Numbered from the stretch's first letter, positions 1 to 7,655 are shown. The stretch: 13,175 bases of DNA from JAVDCA01 sp036491235 (GCA_036491235.1 DASXCK010000374.1:1-13175); one strand, 5' to 3'. Numbers and translations are program-made. Notes: generated from the sequence alone by a model not told the origin.

Positions 1-534
<534 letters not shown>

Positions 535-546
535 CGCTTTTGCGCA
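535..546 (+). terminator. Small stem-loop just after uvrA stop
   Basis: Immediately after the uvrA stop, GCGC-TTTT-GCGC can form a short hairpin, with partial extension of the stem on both sides (AGT before, ACT after). There is no clear T-tract after it, so a classical intrinsic terminator is doubtful. The larger palindrome at 558-668 may do this job instead. Confidence 0.25.
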
Positions 547-557
547 CTCCGAGTCTC

Positions 558-668
558 CCCTCATCCTGAGGAGCGTCGCGAAGGACGAGGCCGGTGCGCC
601 GCCACAGGCGCGCGAGTTGTGCAGATGCTTGTCCTCGCGACGCGACGACAAGCTCCTCAGGGTGAGGG
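558..668. repeat. Dispersed palindromic repeat, class A copy 1 (between convergent uvrA and PsiF-like gene)
   Basis: The element is bounded by inverted arms CCCTCATCCTGAGGAGC (558-574) and GCTCCTCAGGGTGAGGG (652-668), which pair at 16 of 17 positions. Inside lie further partly complementary stretches (GTCGCGAAGGACGAGG near the left arm, GTCCTCGCGACGCGAC near the right). A related copy lies at 8173-8290. I recognise the arm sequence as a common intergenic repeat type in Bradyrhizobium-like genomes (recollection, not searched). It lies between two convergent genes, where a bidirectional transcription terminator would be expected. Confidence 0.75.
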
Positions 669-695
669 CTCAGATTCAGAAAGGTCGAAGCTCGA

Positions 696-908
696 CTACT
701 TCGGCTCCGGCTCGCTCGCGGGGCCACGCGGGTCGTCACGATTGGCCATGCAATTCTTGATGAACTTCGCTCGCTCAGCGCCCTTCAGATGCTGCGAATC
801 CGCGCCGAACTTGCAGGTCGCCTGTTTGTCCTTGCTCGATGCCGCCAGCGTCGGGGTGCTGGCGATCATGGCGGCGAGTGTTGCGGCAGCGATGGCATAG
901 CGAAGCAT
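696..908 (-). CDS. Small secreted PsiF-repeat-like protein
   Basis: This gene encodes 70 residues. Residues 1-23 look like a Sec signal peptide (MLRYAIAAATLAAMIASTPTLAA), giving a mature periplasmic protein of about 47 residues. The core, from C32 to C53 with LKGAERAKFIKNC between, fits the PsiF repeat, a short cysteine-containing motif named after the E. coli phosphate-starvation-inducible protein PsiF. Only one repeat is present and no biochemical function is established for the family. The tail is charged and proline-rich. The start is supported by GGAGG ten bases upstream of the ATG. It lies downstream of the TPR gene on the same strand across a gap of about 160 bases, so it is probably transcribed separately. 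Phosphate regulation cannot be judged: I saw no clear Pho box. Confidence 0.75.
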   Translation of the reverse strand: MLRYAIAAATLAAMIASTPTLAASSKDKQATCKFGADSQHLKGAERAKFIKNCMANRDDPRGPASEPEPK

Positions 909-956
909 GGTGACGATTCCTCCGTACTGGGCGGGATGCTTACCACAAATTACGCG

Positions 957-971
957 GTCATTGCGAGCGAA
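957..971. repeat. Solitary arm of class C palindromic repeat
   Basis: GTCATTGCGAGCGAA closely matches the outer arm of the long inverted repeat at 10979-11062, but no complementary arm follows within the next 120 bases. It looks like a degenerate or partial copy in the gap between the PsiF-like gene and the TPR gene. The rest of that gap (909-1070) shows nothing else I can name. Confidence 0.4.
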
Positions 972-1070
972 CGGTGGCGAACACGGAGTGTCTTCGCCCG
1001 CATCGCAGATCGCGCCATGACGTGCCGACGTACCTTCGCGTGACGGCCCGGGTCGCCGCGGCGCCCGACC

Positions 1071-1883
1071 TCAGATCCCTTTCACATCCGCCGGCGGCCG
1101 GTCCTGCGCACAGCCCTGCGGCGCATAGGCCGCGGCCTTCTTGCGCACGTCCGGCGTATCGCGGGTGGACGGGTCGATTGCGACCCAGGCGAGGATCGCC
1201 GTCGCGGCGTCGCAGGGGCGTCCCATGGCGGCATAGACGTTGGCCATCTCGATGAACACCCAGTCGCCGAGCTTGCGCGGCTCCTTCTGCAATTCGATCA
1301 CGCTCTTGTAGTCTTCGACGGCCTCCGCATAGCGCTTGGCGCCGGCGAGCGCCTTGCCGCGCAGATAGCGATAGGCCCCGACGGCAGGATTGCGCGTCAC
1401 CAGGCCGTCGGCGATCGTGATGGCCTTCTGGTTGTCGCCGAGCTGCAACAGGATCTCGCCGGCGCGATACTGCTCGCCGTCGCCGTTGGGGCAGGCCGCC
1501 GCGAAGCCCGCATAGGCGTCAACCGCCGGGCGCATCTCATGCGTCGCCAGCAGCCCTTCGCCGAGCGCAAAAATCGCCCGCTTATCGCACGGCTCGCGGG
1601 CGAGCTGTTCCAGCCCGGAGGAGATCTGCGCCGAGCTCCGCAGCCTTGCGGACAACGGCGCCATGTGCAGGCGCTGGTAGAGGGACCCATAGGCATCCGG
1701 CGGACCGAACCCGAACGCATCACGCGCGGCAAAAATCACACCCCGCACGCTGTCGCGCGCCTGCGGAATGAGCGCGAAGCCGGCCGCCACGCACAGCGTG
1801 GCAATCGCCAGCGCCGCGAACCAGATTGAGCGGCCTTCCGACGCCACGACGGGGACAGGCCGATCTTGCGGCGCCAGCTCCAT
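1071..1883 (-). CDS. Membrane-anchored tetratricopeptide-repeat protein
   Basis: This gene encodes 270 residues. A short cytoplasmic N-terminus is followed by one hydrophobic segment at about residues 20-39 (IWFAALAIATLCVAAGFALI), then a soluble region that should face the periplasm. Helical-repeat signatures fit TPR units: stretches around FALGEGLLATHEMRPAVDAYAGFAAACP, AGEILLQLGDNQKAITIADGL and RYLRGKALAGAKRYAEAVEDYKSVIEL, then FIEMANVYAAMGRPCDAATAI. Four or so cysteines (C98, C120, C223 and near the C-terminus) may form disulfides in the periplasm. No catalytic domain is visible. TPR proteins act as scaffolds, so a role in envelope assembly is possible but not shown. The ATG is preceded by GAGGG four bases upstream. 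The gene starts 64 bases after the upstream Bug gene ends, and a weak promoter candidate lies in that gap, so it may be a separate unit. Confidence 0.75.
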   Translation of the reverse strand: MELAPQDRPVPVVASEGRSIWFAALAIATLCVAAGFALIPQARDSVRGVIFAARDAFGFGPPDAYGSLYQRLHMAPLSARLRSSAQISSGLEQLAREPCDKRAIFALGEGLLATHEMRPAVDAYAGFAAACPNGDGEQYRAGEILLQLGDNQKAITIADGLVTRNPAVGAYRYLRGKALAGAKRYAEAVEDYKSVIELQKEPRKLGDWVFIEMANVYAAMGRPCDAATAILAWVAIDPSTRDTPDVRKKAAAYAPQGCAQDRPPADVKGI

Positions 1884-1911
1884 GCAACCCTCAAGGGTGT
1901 GAATTGGCTGT

Positions 1912-1939
1912 ATCTTAGCATTGCCGACTGGGCTGCAAA
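1912..1939 (-). promoter_or_regulatory. Candidate promoter for the TPR gene
   Basis: Read on the minus strand, TTTGCA and TAAGAT are separated by 16 bases, and the -10-like box lies about 29 bases upstream of the TPR start codon. Both boxes are only approximate matches to housekeeping consensus, and alphaproteobacterial promoters are degenerate, so this is tentative. Confidence 0.28.
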
Positions 1940-1944
1940 GCCAG
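1928..1944 (-). terminator. Weak stem-loop after the first Bug gene
   Basis: GGCT and AGCC pair around a GCAA loop, with CTG/CAG able to extend the stem across a bulged G. It begins just past the Bug stop codon at 1948. No T-run follows on the minus strand, so termination here is uncertain. It also overlaps the candidate promoter of the next gene. Confidence 0.25.
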
Positions 1945-1947
1945 CCG

Positions 1948-2928
1948 TCACTGCACCTTCACGCCGATCTGGTCGATCACGCGGCCATATTTCTCGTTGT
2001 CGGCGCGGATGCGGGCCGTGAACTCTGCATCACTCAGGATCCACGGTTCGCCCGCCCCGCCGGCGGCGAGCCGCTTGGCGAACTCCGGCAGCGCCCTGAT
2101 GGCGGCGGCTGCCCGGCGCAGGTGCGCGACGATTGCGTTCGGCGTGCCCACCGGCGCGAACAACCCCTGCCACAGCGTGACCTCGTAGCCCGGATAGAAC
2201 TCGGCGACCGTCGGCAGGTCGGGCAACTCCGTCGAGCGTTTTGCCCCCGTGACCGCCAACGCATGCAGTTGCCCGGACTTGATCAGCGGCACCACCGAGC
2301 CGCCGCCGAACATCGCGGCCGTGTTGCCCGCCATGACGCCGAGCGCTGCCGGGCCGCCGCCCCGGTAGGGCACATGGGTCAGGTCGACGTGCGCGGCGCG
2401 CTTGAGCAACTCCATCGCGAGGTGATGCTCGCTGCCGTTGCCGATCGACGCATAGAACAGCGGCGGCTTGGCGTTGCGGGCGAATTCGATGAACGCCTTG
2501 AAGTCCATGCCCGCGGTGAGCTTCGGGTCGGCGGCAAGCACGAGCTCGTTCTCCACCAGGCTCGCGATCGGCACCAGGTCTTTGAGCGGATCGATCGGCA
2601 TTTTGGCGTAGAGATGCGGGTTGATCGCGAACAAGGCGCTCGGGCCGAGCAGCAGCGTGTAGCCGTCCGATGCCGCATGCGCGGCCACCTCGCCCGCCAT
2701 GTTGCCGGCAGCACCCGGCCGATTTTCGACGACCACGGGCTGGCCCATCCGCCGCGACAGCTGCTCGCCGAACATGCGCGCGATCAAGTCGGAGGCGCCG
2801 CCGGGCGGATAGGAGACCAAGAGCTTGATCGGCCGCGTCGGATAGTCCTGCGCCGGCGCAGGCGCCGCGAGGCCGACGAGGAGCGCGGCGAGCAGCAGGC
2901 CGATCGCATGACGCATCACATCGCGCAT
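1948..2928 (-). CDS. Bug/TctC-family tripartite tricarboxylate transporter solute-binding protein (copy 1)
   Basis: This gene encodes 326 residues, the usual length for this family of periplasmic receptors for small organic acids and related ligands. A Sec signal peptide (HAIGLLLAALLVGLAAPAPAQ) is followed by the family pattern: YPTRPIKLLVSYPPGGASD, then QPVVVENRPGAAGN, DGYTLLLG, the HVPYRGGGPA loop that shapes the ligand site, and LPDLPTVAE. The start at 2928 is chosen because GGGAGGA sits four bases upstream; the frame stays open further upstream to 3180, but that part overlaps the next gene and lacks family similarity. It lies 29 bases downstream of another Bug gene, so the two are probably co-transcribed. 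No permease (TctA/TctB) gene adjoins. The ligand cannot be predicted. Confidence 0.93.
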   Translation of the reverse strand: MRDVMRHAIGLLLAALLVGLAAPAPAQDYPTRPIKLLVSYPPGGASDLIARMFGEQLSRRMGQPVVVENRPGAAGNMAGEVAAHAASDGYTLLLGPSALFAINPHLYAKMPIDPLKDLVPIASLVENELVLAADPKLTAGMDFKAFIEFARNAKPPLFYASIGNGSEHHLAMELLKRAAHVDLTHVPYRGGGPAALGVMAGNTAAMFGGGSVVPLIKSGQLHALAVTGAKRSTELPDLPTVAEFYPGYEVTLWQGLFAPVGTPNAIVAHLRRAAAAIRALPEFAKRLAAGGAGEPWILSDAEFTARIRADNEKYGRVIDQIGVKVQ

Positions 2929-2957
2929 AAATCCTCCCGGCCGCGAAACCCCGTCTC

Positions 2958-3935
2958 TTAATCTGCCTTGGCGCCCGCGAGCTTGACCAGCGCAGCCCAG
3001 CGCGGTTCCTCGGCGGCGAGGAATTTGCGAAAATCCTCCGGCGTGCCGGTCGTCGCAATCGCGCTGAATTTGGTCAGCATGGCCTTGCTGGCGTCCGACC
3101 GAAGCCCTTCGTTGATCGCCGCGTTGAGCTTCGCGACGATGTCGGCCGGTGTGCCGGCCGGCGCCGCGACGGCGGTCCATGCGTCCATGGTGACGTCCGG
3201 ATAGCCGCTTTCGGCCATGCTCGGGATGTCGGGAAGTGCCGGCCAGCGCTCGCCGCGCGCGATCGCGAGCGGGCGCACCTTGCCGGCCTGGATCAGCGGC
3301 AGGAGGCTGATCAGCGCATCAATTGTGAACTGCACGCGCCCGGCGAGAAGATCGTTGATCGACGCGGCCGCGCCCTTGTAGGGCACGTAGACCGCATTGA
3401 TACCCGCCTTGGTGACCAGCAGCGTGCCCAGGAGATGCGGCGGCGTGCCCAAACCCGCGCCGAAATTGAGCTCGCCCGGATGCGCCTTGGCGTATGCGAC
3501 GAATTCCTTCACGCTGTTGACCGGCAGGCCGTTCGCCACCACGAAGACGTGCGGCAGCAGCGCGACCCTGGCGACGGGCGTCAGCAGCTTGAGCGGATCG
3601 ATGTCGAGGCTCGGGTAGAGCGCGGGCGCGACCGCGAGCGAGCCGGACGAGCCGAACAGCAGCGTGTAGCCGTCCGGCAGTGCCGCAGCCGCGAGCCTGG
3701 TGCCGAGCGTCGAGCCGACGCCGGGACGGTTGTCGACGATCACCTGCTGGCCGAAGCGAACCGAGAGGTCGCTCGCCACCATGCGCCCCATGGTGTCGAT
3801 GGGCCCGCCCGGCGGGAAGGGCACGATCATGCGGATCGGCCGCGCCGGATAGGATTGCGCCCGGGCCGGCGCCGCGAGCGTCGCCATGGCGCCGAGCGCG
3901 GCGAGCGATGCGAGGAGATCCCGCCGGACGATCAT
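2958..3935 (-). CDS. Bug/TctC-family tripartite tricarboxylate transporter solute-binding protein (copy 2)
   Basis: This is a second periplasmic receptor of the Bug family, 325 residues. The signal peptide runs to about ALGAMATLAAPARAQ; an RRDLLAS stretch near its start is slightly Tat-like but not a full twin-arginine motif. Family hallmarks follow: YPARPIRMIVPFPPGGPID, VIVDNRPGVGS, DGYTLLFG, VYVPYKGAAAS and LPDIPSMAE. Two ATG codons are adjacent; I take the second (3935), because GGAGG is then four bases upstream, the same spacing as in the next gene, whereas the first ATG (3938) nearly abuts it. Copy 1 follows 29 bases later on the same strand. The two differ over most of their length apart from the shared motifs, so they are old paralogues and probably bind different ligands. 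Confidence 0.93.
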   Translation of the reverse strand: MIVRRDLLASLAALGAMATLAAPARAQSYPARPIRMIVPFPPGGPIDTMGRMVASDLSVRFGQQVIVDNRPGVGSTLGTRLAAAALPDGYTLLFGSSGSLAVAPALYPSLDIDPLKLLTPVARVALLPHVFVVANGLPVNSVKEFVAYAKAHPGELNFGAGLGTPPHLLGTLLVTKAGINAVYVPYKGAAASINDLLAGRVQFTIDALISLLPLIQAGKVRPLAIARGERWPALPDIPSMAESGYPDVTMDAWTAVAAPAGTPADIVAKLNAAINEGLRSDASKAMLTKFSAIATTGTPEDFRKFLAAEEPRWAALVKLAGAKAD

Positions 3936-3975
3936 CATTCCTCCCGTCTCGCGCGGCGCGATTTCAGGGCGCCCT

Positions 3976-3992
3976 CGCGACGTGACGCGACG
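3976..3992. promoter_or_regulatory. Direct repeat upstream of tandem Bug genes, possible operator
   Basis: Two perfect copies of CGCGACG are spaced exactly ten bases apart (3976-3982 and 3986-3992), about 40-57 bases upstream of the Bug copy 2 start. Helical phasing would suit binding by a regulator to one DNA face. The background is very GC-rich, so chance occurrence is possible. Confidence 0.22.
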
Positions 3993-4027
3993 CTAGCCCG
4001 AAACGCCGACCCCTTAAACCGGACTTA

Positions 4028-4076
4028 GCGCATGTCCCGGCGAAGTGGACGCCGGTTCGCCGAGAAGGACATGCGC
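4028..4076. repeat. Dispersed palindromic repeat, class D
   Basis: This is a nested palindrome. The outer arms GCGCATGTCC (4028-4037) and GGACATGCGC (4067-4076) are perfectly complementary over 10 bp, and the inner arms CGGCGAA (4038-4044) and TTCGCCG (4056-4062) over 7 bp. The layout, with GTGG...CCGG in the loop, resembles a very common Bradyrhizobium-type repeat that starts and ends in GCATG/CATGC (recollection, not searched). It lies between the nuclease gene and the Bug operon promoter region. Confidence 0.7.
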
Positions 4077-4090
4077 CAAACATGGAGAAG

Positions 4091-4131
4091 TAGAGCGGAT
4101 TTCACTGCTCCAGTGAACACAATGCGCTCTA
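4091..4131. repeat. Dispersed palindromic repeat, class E, overlapping the nuclease stop codon
   Basis: The outer arms TAGAGCG (4091-4097) and CGCTCTA (4125-4131) are perfect inverses. Inside is a 7-bp stem TTCACTG/CAGTGAA (4101-4107 with 4111-4117) around a three-base loop. Read on the minus strand, the first three bases of the element are the TAG stop codon of the nuclease gene. It directly adjoins the class D element, so transcripts of the nuclease gene would run into two consecutive hairpins. Confidence 0.7.
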
Positions 4132-4974
4132 CTGCCGCACCGGACAGTCGTTCGACGCATAGGCGTCGTTGAGGAAGCGCGCGAGCCGCAGGCCGGCGAC
4201 GCCGAGCTGCCGGTCGAGCACCGGCAGCGCCTGACGATAATAGTCGTCGTCGATCACGTGATTGGCGCCCAGCAGCCGCCAGACGGTCTGCGCCGCCGCG
4301 TGCGTCTCGACCGCCCACTCGGCCGGCGTGCCGCCGTCGATGCCGTTCTGCTGCGCCTCGGCGCCCTTGAGCCACCCCGCCTCGAGCCGGTCCACATAGG
4401 AACCCCAGGCAAACACGGTCGCACGGATGAGATCGACGTCCCAGGCGGCGTGGAAGTTGCTCGCGACCGGCGTGCGGCAGGCCTGCGAGCAGACTTGCCC
4501 CTTGAGAAAGACCGCGACCGCAATCTTGTTGCCGCCCTGCGCCTCTTCGACCGTGTGCAGCGGCTGGTGGATGTCGCCGACGAAATGCACCGCGAATTTG
4601 ATCGCCTCGATCTTCTCGATCCGGCTCTCGGCGCAGCGCAGCTCGGTCTTGAGCCGATCGAGCTCCGCGACCACGCAATCGCCCTGCTCGGTCAGCTTGC
4701 ACTCCTTGGCGGGGTCGTACTGGCTTTCCGCGATCGGGATATCGACGAAGTGCCACTGCGCCGTCCCTTTGCGCTCATCGCGCACATCATCGGCCCAGCT
4801 CGCGACCGACGCGAGCGAGCGACCGTCGAGCAGGCCGGCGATCAACGCCACCGCCCGCGCCGAAAGCCGCGGCTGCGCGATTTCGGCGACGATCGAATGC
4901 CCCTCCGGCCCCCATGCCGATGCCGAGCCGCAGGACGCGGCGCCGAGCAGAACCGCCAAGCAGAGTGCCTTCAT
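4129..4974 (-). CDS. Secreted S1/P1-type zinc-dependent nuclease
   Basis: This gene encodes 281 residues. A signal peptide of about 20 residues ends ASA, leaving Trp21 as the mature N-terminus, which matters because the N-terminal Trp of P1 nuclease itself ligates zinc. All nine ligands of the trinuclear zinc site of P1 can be matched by motif and spacing: W21, H26 (WGPEGH), D62 (WADD), H75 (WHFVDIP), H130, D134 and H140 (HFVGDIHQPLH), H175 and D179 (NFHAAWD). The family hydrolyses single-stranded DNA and RNA and removes 3'-phosphates from nucleotides. The protein should act in the periplasm or outside the cell, probably for nucleotide or phosphate scavenging (inference). The start at 4974 has GGAGG six bases upstream and gives a clean signal peptide. 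It is divergent from the patatin-like gene, with 104 bases between. The stop codon lies within a palindromic repeat. Confidence 0.93.
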   Translation of the reverse strand: MKALCLAVLLGAASCGSASAWGPEGHSIVAEIAQPRLSARAVALIAGLLDGRSLASVASWADDVRDERKGTAQWHFVDIPIAESQYDPAKECKLTEQGDCVVAELDRLKTELRCAESRIEKIEAIKFAVHFVGDIHQPLHTVEEAQGGNKIAVAVFLKGQVCSQACRTPVASNFHAAWDVDLIRATVFAWGSYVDRLEAGWLKGAEAQQNGIDGGTPAEWAVETHAAAQTVWRLLGANHVIDDDYYRQALPVLDRQLGVAGLRLARFLNDAYASNDCPVRQ

Positions 4975-5078
4975 GGGTCGCCTCCGTGCGAAGACCGCCT
5001 TTCGCGAGATTATCGCCGCGCCGACCGGTGCGCTATGATGCAATTATCCTGCGAATCGCTTTGCAACGGGATGACCGG
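4975..5078. promoter_or_regulatory. Divergent promoter region, nuclease / patatin-like gene
   Basis: These 104 bases must hold the start signals of both divergent genes. Rightward, TATGAT at 5034-5039 is a good -10-like box 40 bases before the GTG start, but no convincing -35 box precedes it. Leftward, GATAAT (minus strand, 5009-5014) is a -10-like box about 35 bases before the nuclease ATG, again with a poor -35. No palindromic repeat of the kinds seen in most other gaps is present here. Confidence 0.35.
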
Positions 5079-7574
5079 GTGCGCGAAAAAGAGCTCCGCA
5101 TAGCCCTCGTCTGCTTCGGCGGCGTCTCGCTCGCCGTCTACATGCACGGGATCACCAAGGAAATCCTCAAGCTCGCCCGTGCTTCGGGCGCCGTGCACGG
5201 CATCCGGGATCGCGCCAAGCGCCAGGTCGCCAGCTTCTTCGACCGCTACGACGAGAAAGATCCCGAATACGATACCGAGGCCGTCTATTTCGACCTCCTG
5301 CGCGACCTCGGCGGCACGATCGAGCTGCGCGTGCTCATCGACATCGTGGCGGGGGCCTCGGCCGGCGGCGTCAACAGCGTGATGCTGGCGCGCGCGCTCA
5401 GCCACGACCTGCCGATGGAGCGGCTGCGCGGGCTCTGGCTCGACAATGCCGACGTGACCGAGCTTTTGGCGGATGACGCTCGCGCCCGCCGCTTCAGCAA
5501 ATGGTTTTTGCGGCCGTTCATCTGGGCGTCCGGGCTGTCGCGCTCGCAGGACCTGCACGACCGCGAGGTGCGCGCAAAGCTGTCGCTGTTCATGCGCTCG
5601 CGCTGGTTCAAACCGCCGTTCGACGGAACCAAGATGACGGCGCTGATGTACGACGGCATCGTCGCCATGGGCGCGCCGCGCGAGAGCCAGGCCTCGCTGC
5701 TCCCGTCCGGTCTGGGCCTCGATCTCTTCGTCACCGTCACCGACTTCCACGGCTGCCAGCAGGTCATGCAGATCCACGATCCGCCGGTGGTGCACGAGCG
5801 CGAGCACCGCCACGTCCTGCATTTCGGTTATCGGCGGCGCGCCAACGGCGCGGTGGAAAGCGACTTCGACCTGGACAATGCGCCCGCGCTCGCCTTTGCG
5901 GCGCGCGCCACCTCGTCCATTCCGGGCGCCTTTCCGCCGGCGCAGATCGTCGAAATCGACGCGCTCATGCGGGCGCGCGGCGTGGCCTGGCCGCGCCGTG
6001 CCGACTTCATCGCTGCCAATTTCGGGGCGTACGCGCAGGTGGACGTCGACCCGGTCGCGGTCCCGTTCGTCGACGGCAGCGTGCTCAACAGTCGGCCCTT
6101 CCGCGAGGCGGTGACCGCGATCCGCGGCCGTCCCGCGTTCCGCGAGGTCGATCGCCGGGTGGTCTACATCGACCCCAACCCGGAGCGATCGAGGGCACCC
6201 GCGCATCACAAAGCCCCCGGCTTCTTCTCGACGCTCAAGGGCGCGCTGTCGGAAATTCCGCTCGCCGAGCCGATCACCGACGAGCTCGGCTGGATCGCCC
6301 GCTTCAACGACCAGGCGCGCCGCCTGCGCGGCATCATCGAGAGCGCGCGGCCGCATATCAGCTGGCTGGTCGCCGACATGATGTCGGCGAACGACGAGCC
6401 GATCACGGTCGGGCGCCTCGGCGCATGGCGCTCGCAGGCCAACACCAAGGCGGCGCGCGACGCCGGGTTCGCCTACGAGGCCTATGTGCGGCTCAAGCTC
6501 GCCTCGGTGCGCGCCTTCGTCGTCCAGCTGATCGTCGACATGCGCGGCGTGCAACCGCACTCGCCGTACGCCCGCGCGATCGCCGAGATCGTCGACGCCT
6601 GGGCGCGGTGCGCCGGTGTCATGTACGAGCCGCCCGACGGCCGCGCTCCGCAGAACGGAGCCGCTGCGGGCGCTGCGGACGTGCCCGGCTGGGTCAAATT
6701 CCTGCTCGCACTCGACGTCGACTTCCGCAAGCGCCGCCTCAACTTTTTGATCGAGGGGCAGAACCGGCTCTACCAGATGCTCGGCAGCGAGGGCCACGAC
6801 CTCGATCCCACCGCCGTCGACGGGCTCAAGCGGTCGCTCTACGAATGCCTCGATGCGTTGGAAAAGCGGATCACCATCGCGGCCGGCGACCGCGAGGCGC
6901 GCGCCCTCGCCGAGGACATTTTTCGCATCACGCCCTCGCCTGCCGACATCAAGTACGTCGACACCTATGCGCGCGGCTTTGCGGAGCAGCACAAGGATGC
7001 GCTCGACCGGCTGGTCGAGCGCATCGGCACCGCGATCGATCTGCAGTCGAGCACGCGCGATATCGACATGCTGCTCGGCGAGATGCAGACCTGGCCGGGC
7101 AGCGGGCTCGACGAGGTGCTGGTGAACTATCTCGGCTTCCCGTTCTGGGACGTGCTGACGTTCCCGGTGATGCCGTGGCGCCAGGCGGGCGAGTTCAACG
7201 AGATCCGTGTCGATCGCATCAGCGCCCAGGATGCGGCCGGCATCGCGCGGCTCGGCACGTTCCGCCTCAAAGGCGCGGCGTTCAATCAGTTCGCCGCCTT
7301 CCTGTCGCGCGCCTACCGCGAGAACGACTACCTGCTCGGCCGCCTGCATGCCGCCGACCGGCTGATCGACATCGTCTGCGACGCCGCCGGCCGCGACGCC
7401 GTCACGCCCGCCCAGGTCGCGGTGTTCAAACGCGACGCGGTCCGCCGCATCCTCGATGCCGAGGAGCCGCACCTGACGACATGCCGGAGCATGATCGCCG
7501 AACTGCGCGCGGCGCTCGAGCGCGAGCCGGCACCGACGGCGGAAACGGCACGGCAGGCGGCGGCAGGCGTATAG
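5079..7574 (+). CDS. Large patatin-like phospholipase-related protein (DUF3376 type)
   Basis: This gene encodes 831 residues from a GTG start. I chose GTG at 5079 because it gives the N-terminus VREKELRIALVCFGGVSLAVYMHGITKEI, where the family's oxyanion-type glycine motif begins near residue 13; upstream in-frame sequence runs into the nuclease start and looks non-coding. The catalytic dyad of patatin lipases is visible: nucleophile Ser94 in GASAG, and Asp332 in VDGSVLN. Patatins are serine acyl hydrolases that release fatty acids from phospholipids. The remaining 450 or so residues carry no signal peptide or membrane segment I can see and match, by recollection, the long patatin-related proteins with a C-terminal DUF3376 region. 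The substrate is unknown and location is probably cytoplasmic. The ribosome site is weak (CGGGA about seven bases upstream). The last codons border a palindromic repeat, and the YcgN-type gene follows 81 bases later. Confidence 0.9.
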   Translation: MREKELRIALVCFGGVSLAVYMHGITKEILKLARASGAVHGIRDRAKRQVASFFDRYDEKDPEYDTEAVYFDLLRDLGGTIELRVLIDIVAGASAGGVNSVMLARALSHDLPMERLRGLWLDNADVTELLADDARARRFSKWFLRPFIWASGLSRSQDLHDREVRAKLSLFMRSRWFKPPFDGTKMTALMYDGIVAMGAPRESQASLLPSGLGLDLFVTVTDFHGCQQVMQIHDPPVVHEREHRHVLHFGYRRRANGAVESDFDLDNAPALAFAARATSSIPGAFPPAQIVEIDALMRARGVAWPRRADFIAANFGAYAQVDVDPVAVPFVDGSVLNSRPFREAVTAIRGRPAFREVDRRVVYIDPNPERSRAPAHHKAPGFFSTLKGALSEIPLAEPITDELGWIARFNDQARRLRGIIESARPHISWLVADMMSANDEPITVGRLGAWRSQANTKAARDAGFAYEAYVRLKLASVRAFVVQLIVDMRGVQPHSPYARAIAEIVDAWARCAGVMYEPPDGRAPQNGAAAGAADVPGWVKFLLALDVDFRKRRLNFLIEGQNRLYQMLGSEGHDLDPTAVDGLKRSLYECLDALEKRITIAAGDREARALAEDIFRITPSPADIKYVDTYARGFAEQHKDALDRLVERIGTAIDLQSSTRDIDMLLGEMQTWPGSGLDEVLVNYLGFPFWDVLTFPVMPWRQAGEFNEIRVDRISAQDAAGIARLGTFRLKGAAFNQFAAFLSRAYRENDYLLGRLHAADRLIDIVCDAAGRDAVTPAQVAVFKRDAVRRILDAEEPHLTTCRSMIAELRAALEREPAPTAETARQAAAGV

Positions 7575-7576
7575 TG

Positions 7577-7637
7577 GATGGCGAGTGGCGAATAGTGGAC
7601 GACTGACCTACCTATTCGCTATTCGCTACCCTCCATT
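7577..7637. repeat. Dispersed palindromic repeat, class F (GCGAATAG type)
   Basis: GATGGCGAGTGGCGAATAG (7577-7595) is the imperfect inverse of 7619-7637, matching at 15 of 19 positions. The right half contains a tandem CTATTCGCTATTCGCTA stretch. It fills the gap between the patatin-like gene and the YcgN-type gene and starts two bases after the patatin stop codon. A transcript would fold into a hairpin just upstream of the next gene's start. Confidence 0.6.
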
Positions 7638-7655
7638 CGCCGTTCCTGGAACCCG

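Noticed and set aside
2929..3180. N-terminal extension of Bug copy 1
   Set aside because: It overlaps the coding sequence of Bug copy 2, is Arg-rich and not signal-like; the start at 2928 has a good ribosome site and a signal peptide.
4914..5078. N-terminal extension of the patatin-like protein
   Set aside because: It runs antisense into the signal peptide of the divergent nuclease and has no family similarity; GTG at 5079 gives the expected N-terminus.
5071..5103. Ten-codon open frame (MTGCAKKSSA) overlapping the patatin start in another frame
   Set aside because: A possible overlapping leader peptide, but it has no strong ribosome site and is too short to tell from chance.
5010..7472. Open frame of 820 codons on the minus strand, opposite the patatin-like gene
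   Set aside because: It is the mirror of a GC-rich gene: composition is dominated by Arg, Asp, His, Val and Gly without any recognisable domain, while the plus strand carries clear catalytic motifs.
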